From positions 1-17,054 of the forward strand of contig DGDN01000011.1 in assembly GCA_002385465.1 (NCBI GenBank): a stretch of DNA of 17,054 bases, read 5' to 3'. The DNA is from Candidatus Fermentithermobacillaceae bacterium UBA3951 (GTDB lineage: Bacteria > Bacillota > Sulfobacillia > Fermentithermobacillales > Fermentithermobacillaceae). Below are positions 1 to 6,803 of this stretch, in pieces (the first letter of the stretch is position 1; the number at the start of each line of letters is the position of its first letter). A program made the translations under genes and the position numbers. The notes beneath the pieces were generated by a model. It ran no database searches. It was given only the letters and a program-made list of their open reading frames with translations, and was not told the origin of the DNA.

Positions 1-19
1 AGATGTGTATAAGAGACAG
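1..19 (+). other. Nextera/Tn5 mosaic-end adapter remnant (artefact)
   Basis: The first 19 bases read AGATGTGTATAAGAGACAG, the Tn5 mosaic end used in Nextera library adapters, in the orientation that precedes an insert. An exact 19-base match at the very end of a contig is best explained by an untrimmed read. Genomic sequence should be taken to begin at base 20. Confidence 0.96.
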
Positions 20-117
20 GAACAGCACCGGCCGGTATCCCCCCTCCAAGTCCCCGGTTGTGCGTCCACCTTACAGTTCCGTAGACCGGCCACTCCTCAG
101 GGAATCGGAATCTAGCA

Positions 118-1503
118 TCAGATCACATTCAGCCCTGCAAGCAGGATGACGAGGACCAAGGCGGGCGTTACAACCTTCACGAGGCCGGTAAACGCCGCAA
201 CAACCTTCTCGTTGCGAAGAGCGCCATCGTTCGTGAGGGCGGCTTTGATGTTGGCCGAGCCCCAGCGCCAACCCGCAAACAGGCAGAGGAACAGCCCGCC
301 TACCGGCATGAGGACACTGGACGTAACCCAATCGAAAAGGTCGAAGAAGTTCATGCCCATGACCTTCACGTGAGCCGTAAGGCTTCCGGAAAGAGCAGCC
401 AGCGAACCTACTAGGGCAAGTGCCACGAGGGTCGTCCATGTAGCCTTCTTCCTGCTCCACCCGTGACTGCCCACAAGATAAGCCACCGGGACCTCATAGA
501 GCGAAAGCATCGCACCTGTCGCGGCGATGAAGGCAAGTATGAAGAAGAAAGGCATAAGAACCCTGCCAAAGGGCATGACGCTGAATACCGCGGGGATTGT
601 AATGAACAGAAGCTCAGGTCCGGCCCCGGGTTCAAACCCGAACGCAAATACCGCCGGGAATATGGCGATCCCGCACAAAAGAGATACGAGCACGTCAGAA
701 AACATTACCCTAACTGCGGTACCGGGGATGTCCTGGTCTTTGCGGAAGTAGCTCCCGTAGGTGATCATGGTGCCCATCCCTACTGAGAGTTTGAAGAAGG
801 AGAGCCCCATCGCCGTAAGCACAGTGGCGCCGGTTACCTTCGAGAAATCTGGCTTAAACAGAAACTCGACGCCCTTCGCGGCGCCTGGAAGCGTGAGGCT
901 ACGTATACAGACGATCACCAGGATGCCAAAAAGGACAGGCATAAGTGTCTTCGTGACTCTCTCGATACCCTTGGCCACGCCAAACGCGATAATTAGCGCT
1001 ACCCACAAAAGGACTATCCACTGGTAGGCCAGTGACTGGACCGGATCGGAAATGAGCGAAGAAAAAGCCGATGAAGTCACTTCCGGCGATGAGCTGAGGA
1101 TAGACCCTCTCACGGCTTTCGCTATGTAAGCGAAAACCCAGCCGGCGACCTCAGTGTAGAAGGCCATGATCAGGAAGGCGCTTACTACACCGGCTCCGCT
1201 CACCAACCACCATGAGCTGTTGGGGGCCAGTTTCTTGAACGTCTGTATAGCGTCTGCTCTGGCTGTCCTTCCGAGCGAGTGTTCGGTAATCATTACCGGC
1301 AAGCCGACTACCAGCGTGCATAAGATATACAGGATTACAAAGGCCGCCCCTCCATTCACGCCGGTAAGGTAGGGGAATTTCCAGATGTTGCCCAAGCCTA
1401 CCGCAGAACCCAAGGTGGCGATGATGACGCCAAACTTTGTGGCGAACATGTCCCTCCCTTTGGGAACCGGCGTAGTCTTGGTCGCTGCCGATACCGAACT
1501 CAT
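118..1503 (-). CDS. Sodium:neurotransmitter symporter (SNF/NSS) family transporter
   Basis: A 461-residue polytopic membrane protein with about eleven to twelve hydrophobic segments. Near the N terminus, after a short cytoplasmic lead, the first membrane segment carries GSAVGLGNIWKFPYL, the NSS signature whose unwound helix binds sodium and substrate in LeuT-type transporters. The family imports amino acids or related amines with sodium; the substrate cannot be read from sequence. The start is set by ribosome binding: GAGGAGGAG lies six bases or so before the ATG at 1503. An upstream in-frame GTG at 1521 would place that site inside the coding region, so it is rejected. Length is normal for bacterial NSS proteins. 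It is the last gene in the window on this strand, separated from spoIVA by 518 bp with its own promoter and structured leader, so it is probably a separate transcript. No terminator is evident in the roughly 100 bases after its stop. Confidence 0.93.
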   Translation of the reverse strand: MSSVSAATKTTPVPKGRDMFATKFGVIIATLGSAVGLGNIWKFPYLTGVNGGAAFVILYILCTLVVGLPVMITEHSLGRTARADAIQTFKKLAPNSSWWLVSGAGVVSAFLIMAFYTEVAGWVFAYIAKAVRGSILSSSPEVTSSAFSSLISDPVQSLAYQWIVLLWVALIIAFGVAKGIERVTKTLMPVLFGILVIVCIRSLTLPGAAKGVEFLFKPDFSKVTGATVLTAMGLSFFKLSVGMGTMITYGSYFRKDQDIPGTAVRVMFSDVLVSLLCGIAIFPAVFAFGFEPGAGPELLFITIPAVFSVMPFGRVLMPFFFILAFIAATGAMLSLYEVPVAYLVGSHGWSRKKATWTTLVALALVGSLAALSGSLTAHVKVMGMNFFDLFDWVTSSVLMPVGGLFLCLFAGWRWGSANIKAALTNDGALRNEKVVAAFTGLVKVVTPALVLVILLAGLNVI

Positions 1504-1550
1504 GCAGTCTCCTCCTCTCACTTGCGTCTTTGCCTCATTTGGGCAATAAG

Positions 1551-1610
1551 AAACACCCGGCAGACGAGTCCCTGCCGAACCAGGGCAAGGAACTTTCCGC
1601 TCGGGTGTTT
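1551..1610 (-). promoter_or_regulatory. Candidate attenuator or cis-regulatory RNA in SNF leader
   Basis: On the minus strand AAACACCCG (1610-1602) pairs with CGGGTGTTT (1559-1551), a 9-bp outer stem. Inside is a second hairpin, CCCTG / CAGGG (1585-1581 with 1574-1570) with a 6-base loop. The outer 3' arm runs into TTTCTTATT, a modest U-rich tract, so it could act as a terminator. GGGT at 1617-1614 could instead pair with ACCC of the 5' arm, a weak alternative fold. The position just before the transporter's ribosome binding site suggests regulation of that gene; no ligand or RNA family is recognised. Confidence 0.4.
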
Positions 1611-1625
1611 TATACCCACGGTGTA

Positions 1626-1644
1626 CTCTCTTACGCTAAGAGAG
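1626..1644 (-). repeat. Perfect 8-bp inverted repeat (leader hairpin)
   Basis: CTCTCTTA and TAAGAGAG are separated by three bases, giving a perfect 8-bp stem with a triloop within the SNF leader. No T-run follows, so it is not a terminator by itself. It may be part of a leader RNA fold or a protein-binding palindrome. Confidence 0.5.
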
Positions 1645-1748
1645 CTGACGCCGCTCGGCCCAGACCGCCCACGCGCGAGCGCGGAACCCTAAGGCGCCCT
1701 TCCTTTGATCGCAATATGGCAAAGCGCACTATTACGGTATTTCCGCGT

Positions 1749-1777
1749 ATTATACATACCTATCGGGCACAGTGCAA
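1749..1777 (-). promoter_or_regulatory. Sigma-A-type promoter for the SNF transporter
   Basis: On the minus strand TTGCAC (1777-1772) and TATAAT (1754-1749) are separated by exactly 17 bases. The -10 is perfect and the -35 matches TTGACA at four of six positions. It points at the transporter and would start transcription near 1742, leaving a leader of about 240 nt. Inferred from consensus only. Confidence 0.7.
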
Positions 1778-2021
1778 CCTGATCCCGCTAATTTTCCGAG
1801 AAAAAATCAGTTGGCAGAAAACTTGTCCGCGAAACACCAAAGAGCAAACGAAATACCGCCTTAGCCAAAAAAGCAGAGAACCCAGCGACCCACCGCCCCT
1901 ATCCACTATCTCCTCTTCAGGCGTGGCCGGGTTCCCGTTCCGCTTCGCTCTTACACACTCAAATAATCGCTCCGCCCAACCGGTATCTGACCTGCTAAGC
2001 ATCTATTACCCGCTGTCCTTC

Positions 2022-3500
2022 TCAAAGGATGATGCAGATCAGCCCTCCGGAGCCTTCGTTCACGACTCTCCCCAAAGTCTCTTGCATCTTGTGCCTGGCG
2101 TTTTCGGGCATCCTGGCGATCTTGGTCGTGACTCCGTCCAGGACCAAGTCTCTTAGCGGTTTGCCGAATAGATCCGTAGACCATATCTTCTTCGGGTCGT
2201 CTTCGAACTTCTCAACGAGGTAGGAAACCAGTTCTTCGCCCTGCTCCTCGGTACCAATGACGGGGCTCACGGTTGTCTCGATCTCGGTCTTTATCATGTG
2301 GATCGCCGGCCCTCTGGCACGCAGCCTTACTCCGTAGTTTCTGCCCTGCTTCACCATCTCCGGCTCTTCGAAAGTCATGTCGGCGAGGGTCGGTTCTACT
2401 ATGCCGTACCCGGTCTCCTCGAGTTCCCTCAGGGCGAGATGCAGTTTGTCGTAGGTCTTCTTTGCAACCGCGAGCTCTCCTACGAGATTAAGCAGATCGG
2501 CCTTGTCGCTCACGGTCGTTCCGGCTTTCTCGCCCATGACTTTGAGGAAGGAATCCTCGCCGACATCGAGGTCGAGCGTGGCCGTTCCCGTGGCCATATC
2601 CACCTTATCCACAGTTACCTTCGCAATATGCTGAGACGCGTGGAGCATCATGACACATGCATCTATGTCCCTGACCCTTTTCACCAGAGAGACGGCCTTC
2701 CGTATGTCCGCGTCAACCTCAGTCCTGAGCCAGTGAGAGGTAGACAGCATCTGCACCCACTTGGGGATGCGCACCGTCATGTCCTTGACGGGGAACTCGT
2801 AGAGGACCTGCTCCATGATCAGGGTGATGTCATCATGGTTGAGATCAAGGCAATTTGCGGGGATGACGGGTACTCCGTACTCACCCTCCATCTCGGTGGC
2901 AAGATCGGATACTTCCTTCGAGTAAGGGTCTCGGCAGTTTAGGACGATGACAAAGGGCTTCCCGAGCTCGGTGAGTTTCTCCACTACCTTCTTCTCGGCC
3001 TCGACATAGCTCTCCCTGGGTAGGTCTACAATGCTGCCGTCGGTTGTGACTACAATGCCGATGGTGGAATGATCGGAGATCACCTTCTCGGTGCCCAGTT
3101 CCGCCGCCTGTACAAACGGAATAGGGTCCGCGTACCACGGAGTCCTCACCATCCGCGGCTCATCGCCCTCCATGTACCCTACCGCGCCTTCAACCGGGTA
3201 CCCCGTGCAGTCAACCATTTTCACGTTCAGAGAGAGGTTGTCACTTATGTCCACCGGCACGGCCTCTTCGGGGATGAACTTGGGCTCGACGGTTGTCACT
3301 GTACGCCCCGATCCCGCCTGTGGCATGGAGTCGATGGTCCTCTCTCTGTCGTATTCGCCGGTCAGGTTGGGAAGCACGAAGAGTTCCATGAACTGACGGA
3401 TGAAGGTGGATTTCCCGACACGCATGGGGCCTACTACGCCTATGTAGATATCGCCGTTTGTGCGCCGGGCGATATCCATGAAGATATCGAACTTCTCCAC
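2022..3500 (-). CDS. spoIVA: Stage IV sporulation protein A (SpoIVA), spore coat morphogenetic ATPase
   Basis: SpoIVA polymerises by ATP hydrolysis on the outer forespore membrane, anchored by SpoVM, to form the basement layer of the coat and help cortex assembly. The 492-residue product is the normal family length. A Walker A loop, GPMRVGKST, spans residues 24-32 with K30; D97 in MVDCTG is the Walker B aspartate; threonines near residues 69-70 fall where the family's sensor threonines lie. The C terminus GGLICIIL is the conserved membrane-proximal end. The start is GTG at 3500, supported by AGGAGGG about ten bases upstream. It follows gpsA on the same strand after 173 bp. That gap suggests its own mother-cell promoter, expected to be sigma-E from Bacillus, but I could not find a convincing one. 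Confidence 0.98.
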   Translation of the reverse strand: MEKFDIFMDIARRTNGDIYIGVVGPMRVGKSTFIRQFMELFVLPNLTGEYDRERTIDSMPQAGSGRTVTTVEPKFIPEEAVPVDISDNLSLNVKMVDCTGYPVEGAVGYMEGDEPRMVRTPWYADPIPFVQAAELGTEKVISDHSTIGIVVTTDGSIVDLPRESYVEAEKKVVEKLTELGKPFVIVLNCRDPYSKEVSDLATEMEGEYGVPVIPANCLDLNHDDITLIMEQVLYEFPVKDMTVRIPKWVQMLSTSHWLRTEVDADIRKAVSLVKRVRDIDACVMMLHASQHIAKVTVDKVDMATGTATLDLDVGEDSFLKVMGEKAGTTVSDKADLLNLVGELAVAKKTYDKLHLALRELEETGYGIVEPTLADMTFEEPEMVKQGRNYGVRLRARGPAIHMIKTEIETTVSPVIGTEEQGEELVSYLVEKFEDDPKKIWSTDLFGKPLRDLVLDGVTTKIARMPENARHKMQETLGRVVNEGSGGLICIIL

Positions 3501-3673
3501 CTGGACTCTCCCTCCTATAGCACCTTGACGGTAATCTATATGCCAAGCTGCTCTATGACTTGACCCATAGTGAAATGGAGTTTAAGAAACAAGTTACTTC
3601 TAACAATATGAGGATAGGCGGAGAGATTAGAACCGGCGGCAAATGGGCAGGTAATGGCAGGAGTCGACGCGGG

Positions 3674-4675
3674 CTAGAACTCCCGCTCGGACCTTTTCTG
3701 GCGACTCATTATGGCAGTCAGGGCCTGTCGTACAGGCATATCCTCGTATAGCACGCGGTAGACCGTCTCGGTGATAGGCATGGAGATACCGAGGCGTCCT
3801 GCAAGCGTAACGGCACTCCTCACCGTGATGAACCCCTCGACTGTATAGCCCGTCCGGTCGAGGAAGGCCCGGATGGGTTCGCCCTTCCCTACCGCGATCC
3901 CGGCTTGACGGTTCCTGGAAAGATGGCCGGTCGAGGTGAGCACCAAGTCCCCAACCCCGGAAAGCCCGGCGAAGGTGAGCGGGTAGGCGCCGAGAGCCAC
4001 GCCCAAACGGGTGATTTCGGCAATACCCCTGGAGACGATGGCCGCCTGAGCGTTGTACCCGAGTCCCATCCCCTCAACGAGACCACAAGCGATGGCAATT
4101 ATGTTCTTGAGGGCGCCCCCCAGTTCTACCCCTGCAACATCCTCGCTGGTGTAGACCCTAAGATAGGGCACCATGAATGCCGTCTGGGCCGTCTCTCCGG
4201 CAATCGGGGAGACAGACGCTACAGTAGTCGCGGCCGGAAGCCTTTTCGCTACTTCCACGGCGAAGTTGGGGCCGGAAAGAGCCACCAACCGGTTTGATAG
4301 ACCGGGGTTGGCATCGCTCCAGACTTGAGTGGGCCGCCTCAGGGTCTCAGGATCAAGCCCTTTGGTAGCGCTCACCAAGAGAGCGTCTTCAGGTATGAAA
4401 CGAGCCATCTGGCCCGATATTTCCGTAACGGCAGTTGAGGGCGCAGCCGAGACGACGATGGATGCGCCGGAAAGGGCCTCTTTCCAATCATTCGTTGCTA
4501 CTAGGCCCTCGGGAATACCGAGACCGGGCAGCTTCAGGCAACGGTTCTCTTCGTTAATGGCCCTCACGGCTTCCGGGTTCCTATCCCAGAGGACAACCCG
4601 GTAGCCGCTATCCAGTAGGACTACCGCGAGTGCCGTCCCCCACGCGCCTGCGACGATCACGCACGCCTTCTTCAC
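3674..4675 (-). CDS. gpsA: Glycerol-3-phosphate dehydrogenase [NAD(P)+]
   Basis: Reduces dihydroxyacetone phosphate to sn-glycerol-3-phosphate in the cytoplasm, the backbone for phospholipids and the substrate of PlsY. The 333 residues fit the family. Visible motifs: an N-terminal Rossmann fold, SATKG (102-106), LSGPNFA (133-139), and GGALKN with the catalytic lysine at 190; the C-terminal helical domain is complete. One departure stands out: the usual GAGSWGTALA loop reads VAGAWGTALA, so the first glycine of GxGxxG is valine 8 (codon GTC instead of GGN). The start is GTG at 4675, overlapping the plsY stop as GTGA, which implies translational coupling. A pathway partner of the gene upstream. 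An NAD-binding defect is possible but not shown, since all other motifs are intact. Confidence 0.97.
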   Translation of the reverse strand: MKKACVIVAGAWGTALAVVLLDSGYRVVLWDRNPEAVRAINEENRCLKLPGLGIPEGLVATNDWKEALSGASIVVSAAPSTAVTEISGQMARFIPEDALLVSATKGLDPETLRRPTQVWSDANPGLSNRLVALSGPNFAVEVAKRLPAATTVASVSPIAGETAQTAFMVPYLRVYTSEDVAGVELGGALKNIIAIACGLVEGMGLGYNAQAAIVSRGIAEITRLGVALGAYPLTFAGLSGVGDLVLTSTGHLSRNRQAGIAVGKGEPIRAFLDRTGYTVEGFITVRSAVTLAGRLGISMPITETVYRVLYEDMPVRQALTAIMSRQKRSEREF

Positions 4676-5310
4676 CTGGACTCATCCTTTCCGGCGAACA
4701 CCTTCTCGCCGAACCTGCGCTCGGTTCCCGAGAGAAGTCGCGCAATGTTTGAACGGTGTTGCACCGTGATGGCTAGAACAAGCAAGAAGACCGTCAGCCT
4801 GTGCATCGTGGTATATGAAGGGGTAAACGACAGGAGGAACGCAGTCCACGCCGCCACGAGGCTCCCGAGGGACACGTAGCGACTTGCGGCTACCACCACC
4901 ACAAACACGGCCAGAGCGGCCAACAGTAGGTAGGGGAACACAACGAACCCTACACCTGCCGAAGTCGCGACTCCTTTGCCGCCCCTGAACCGCAAGAACA
5001 CCGACCAGTTGTGGCCTGCAATGGCACACGCTCCGGCCAGAAGGGCTCCCGGCGACCCCATACCCAGGAATCTGAGTCCCAAGTAAGCGGCAAACGCTCC
5101 TTTTCCGGCGTCAAGGAGAAGCACGGGGATGGCGTAAGCGGCACCCAAGGTGCGAAACACGTTTGTGGCTCCCGTATTGCCGCTTCCCTGTTTCGTGATG
5201 TCAATTCCCTTCACTCGGGCGGCAAGAAAGCCGAACGGTATCGCTCCCATGAGGTACGACGCAAGACAGACCGCAGCGGTGACGCCTACGGCATCCAAAG
5301 CCAAATTCAT
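4672..5310 (-). CDS. plsY: Acyl-phosphate:glycerol-3-phosphate 1-O-acyltransferase PlsY
   Basis: Integral membrane enzyme that moves an acyl group from acyl-phosphate to position 1 of glycerol-3-phosphate, the first step of phosphatidic acid synthesis in most Gram-positive bacteria. The 212-residue protein has several hydrophobic segments and the conserved cytoplasmic loops: SGNTGATNVFRTLG at 43-56 and AGHNWSVFLRFRGGKG at 98-113, which together form the glycerol-phosphate and acyl-phosphate site. The ATG start at 5310 overlaps the der stop as ATGA, and its own stop overlaps gpsA by four bases. Pairing with gpsA makes substrate supply and use one unit; the second acyltransferase, plsC, lies in the neighbouring transcript. 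Confidence 0.97.
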   Translation of the reverse strand: MNLALDAVGVTAAVCLASYLMGAIPFGFLAARVKGIDITKQGSGNTGATNVFRTLGAAYAIPVLLLDAGKGAFAAYLGLRFLGMGSPGALLAGACAIAGHNWSVFLRFRGGKGVATSAGVGFVVFPYLLLAALAVFVVVVAASRYVSLGSLVAAWTAFLLSFTPSYTTMHRLTVFLLVLAITVQHRSNIARLLSGTERRFGEKVFAGKDESR

Positions 5311-6803
5311 TGCCTTCGTTTCCTCTGCCTTTCCTTGAACTCCATGACGATGGGAGTACCCTGAAAACCGAAACGCTTCCTCAGCTCGTTCTCAAGGTAT
5401 CGCTCGTACATCGCTGAAACCTTCTTGGGGTTTCTCACAAAGAATACCATACGAGGCGGGTTTTGCCCTACTTGAGTAGCGTAATAGAAGCGGGCTTCTT
5501 TGGGTGGCGGGTTCATTGTGGTGATCTCGGTCACGGCTTGGTTGAGTAGGGCCGTGTCGATCCTCTTCCCGTATTCCGCGTAAGTCTCAAGCACGAGAGG
5601 GAGAATGCTTTCTACACCTCTCCCCGTGAGGGCCGACATGAAGATGACCGGCGAGTAGTCCACGGGCCGGCATTCATAAAGCACCGCGCTCCTATACTGA
5701 TCTCTTGACACATCGCTCCAAAGGCCCAGGTCGACCTTGTTGACGGCAATGATCGATGCTTTCCCGTTCCTCCGTATGTAACCTGCGATCCTGCGCTCCT
5801 GTGCCGACGGAGGCTGGTTTCCGTCAAGGACCAGGATGACCACATGAGAGCGCTTCATCGCGCTCAGGGCCCTGCCGACCGACAGCTCCTCCAACTTCTC
5901 CCCTATTACCTTCGGCCTACGGAGGCCGGCGGTGTCTATGAGGACAAAATCAGTGTCCTGCCATCGAAAAGGAGTATCGACCGCATCTACGGTCGTGCCG
6001 GGGACGCTGGAGACGGTCATACGGCTGTCTCCCAAGAGGGCGTTCACCAGCGAAGACTTGCCAACGTTGGGCTTTCCGACTATGGCGATGGCGATCCTCT
6101 CAGGAGGGACGTCTCCCGTCGGCGCTAGAGGCTCCTTAGACTCCTGAGGCTCCCGAGGTCCCTTAAGCCCCCGAGATCCCTGAGCGTCTTGAGAGTCGCC
6201 CAAATCATCGATTTCCGGGAAACCCGTTGACTCAAGGGATGTCTCCGGGGATGTCTCCGGCCCGGCAAGCTCCAGGGTCATTTCCTCCATAGAGGCCCCT
6301 TGCGTTCGCATTATCTCCAGCAGCCTGTCCAAGAGGTCTCCGACTCCCAGTCCGTGCGCTGCAGATACCGGATACACATCTTCAAAACCCAGTTCGTAGA
6401 AATCGGCCGTCTTATCGAAATGACGTGCGACATCGACCTTGTTGGCCGCGAGGACGAGGGGCTTCTGGGTCTTCCTCAGCACTTCGGCTACTTCCAGGTC
6501 TTCGGCTGTCAAGCCCGACCGGACGTCAACTACGAAGATTAGTGCATCCGCTTCCGTGATGGCCTGTTCAACCTGAAGGCGTATTGCCCTCACAAGGTCC
6601 TCATCGGACGCAAGATCGAGTCCCCCCGTATCCAGCAACGTAAACTCTTCTCCCTGCCACCGCACCGTGCCGTACAGCCGGTCGCGAGTCACGCCTTTCT
6701 GGCTGTGGACAATGGAAGCAGACGCCTTGACCATCCGGTTGAACAAGGCGGATTTTCCGACGTTTGGACGTCCTACAATGGCTACAGTAAATCTATCCGA
6801 CAT
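5307..6803 (-). CDS. der: Ribosome-biogenesis GTPase Der (EngA) with extended linker
   Basis: Der is an essential tandem-domain GTPase needed for assembly of the 50S ribosomal subunit. The first G domain has GRPNVGKS (11-18), GVTRDR (37-42), DTGG (58-61) and NKVD (121-124). The second has GKPNVGKS (243-250), GTT (269-271), DTAG (290-293) and NKVD (355-358). A KH-like domain fills about 410-498 and the tail is basic. At 498 residues it is some 60 longer than the usual 435-440; the excess lies in the linker between the G domains (about 172-234), rich in Glu, Pro, Ser and Gly and including six 3-residue repeats at 208-225. The start is ATG at 6803, with GGAGAGGAAAG upstream inside the end of the DUF512 gene (11-base overlap). 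The der-plsY-gpsA order suggests coupled growth functions. Confidence 0.97.
   Translation of the reverse strand: MSDRFTVAIVGRPNVGKSALFNRMVKASASIVHSQKGVTRDRLYGTVRWQGEEFTLLDTGGLDLASDEDLVRAIRLQVEQAITEADALIFVVDVRSGLTAEDLEVAEVLRKTQKPLVLAANKVDVARHFDKTADFYELGFEDVYPVSAAHGLGVGDLLDRLLEIMRTQGASMEEMTLELAGPETSPETSLESTGFPEIDDLGDSQDAQGSRGLKGPREPQESKEPLAPTGDVPPERIAIAIVGKPNVGKSSLVNALLGDSRMTVSSVPGTTVDAVDTPFRWQDTDFVLIDTAGLRRPKVIGEKLEELSVGRALSAMKRSHVVILVLDGNQPPSAQERRIAGYIRRNGKASIIAVNKVDLGLWSDVSRDQYRSAVLYECRPVDYSPVIFMSALTGRGVESILPLVLETYAEYGKRIDTALLNQAVTEITTMNPPPKEARFYYATQVGQNPPRMVFFVRNPKKVSAMYERYLENELRKRFGFQGTPIVMEFKERQRKRRQ
6129..6182 (-). repeat. Six imperfect 9-bp tandem repeats inside der
   Basis: On the coding strand the units are CAGGGATCT, CGGGGGCTT, AAGGGACCT, CGGGAGCCT, CAGGAGTCT and AAGGAGCCT, with no gaps. 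They encode QGS, RGL, KGP, REP, QES and KEP (Der residues 208-225), an alternation of Gln/Arg/Lys, Gly/Glu and a third residue, mostly Pro or Ser. A unit that is a multiple of three bases can expand or contract without breaking the frame. Confidence 0.9.

Larger units (their letters stand above)
1504..2021 (-). other. 518-bp intergenic region: long 5' leader of the SNF transporter
   Basis: I find no gene here; an open plus-strand frame through it has no ribosome binding site or recognisable product. Read on the minus strand it holds a sigma-A-like promoter (1749-1777), then a leader of roughly 240 nt with several stem-loops: a perfect 8-bp stem with a 3-base loop (1626-1644), a nested structure with a 9-bp outer stem (1551-1610), a small hairpin (1530-1546), and then the ribosome binding site. 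The octamer CCGAGCGG (minus strand) occurs twice, at 1651-1658 and 1597-1604. The part nearest spoIVA (about 1778-2021) shows no convincing spoIVA terminator. I could not match the leader to a known riboswitch or T-box consensus. Confidence 0.6.

Noticed and set aside
28..37. Palindrome ACCGGCCGGT near the contig end as a possible terminator of the transporter gene
   Set aside because: It lacks a loop and a T-run, and lies next to the adapter junction.
1551..1610. T-box leader or a named riboswitch
   Set aside because: I could not see the T-box sequence (GGGTGGTACCGCG type) or a consensus core of a known riboswitch; kept only as an unassigned leader structure.
1778..2021. A terminator for spoIVA
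   Set aside because: There are T-runs on the minus strand (for example near 1869-1874 and 1800-1806), but no stable GC-rich stem precedes them.
1530..2156. A 208-codon plus-strand open frame across the SNF-spoIVA gap
   Set aside because: No ribosome binding site, a composition unlike a folded protein, overlap with the end of spoIVA, and conflict with a good minus-strand promoter and leader.
3501..3673. A sigma-E promoter for spoIVA (CATATAGAT or CATATTGT as -10)
   Set aside because: Expected biologically, but no -35 ATA element sits at a suitable distance from either candidate.
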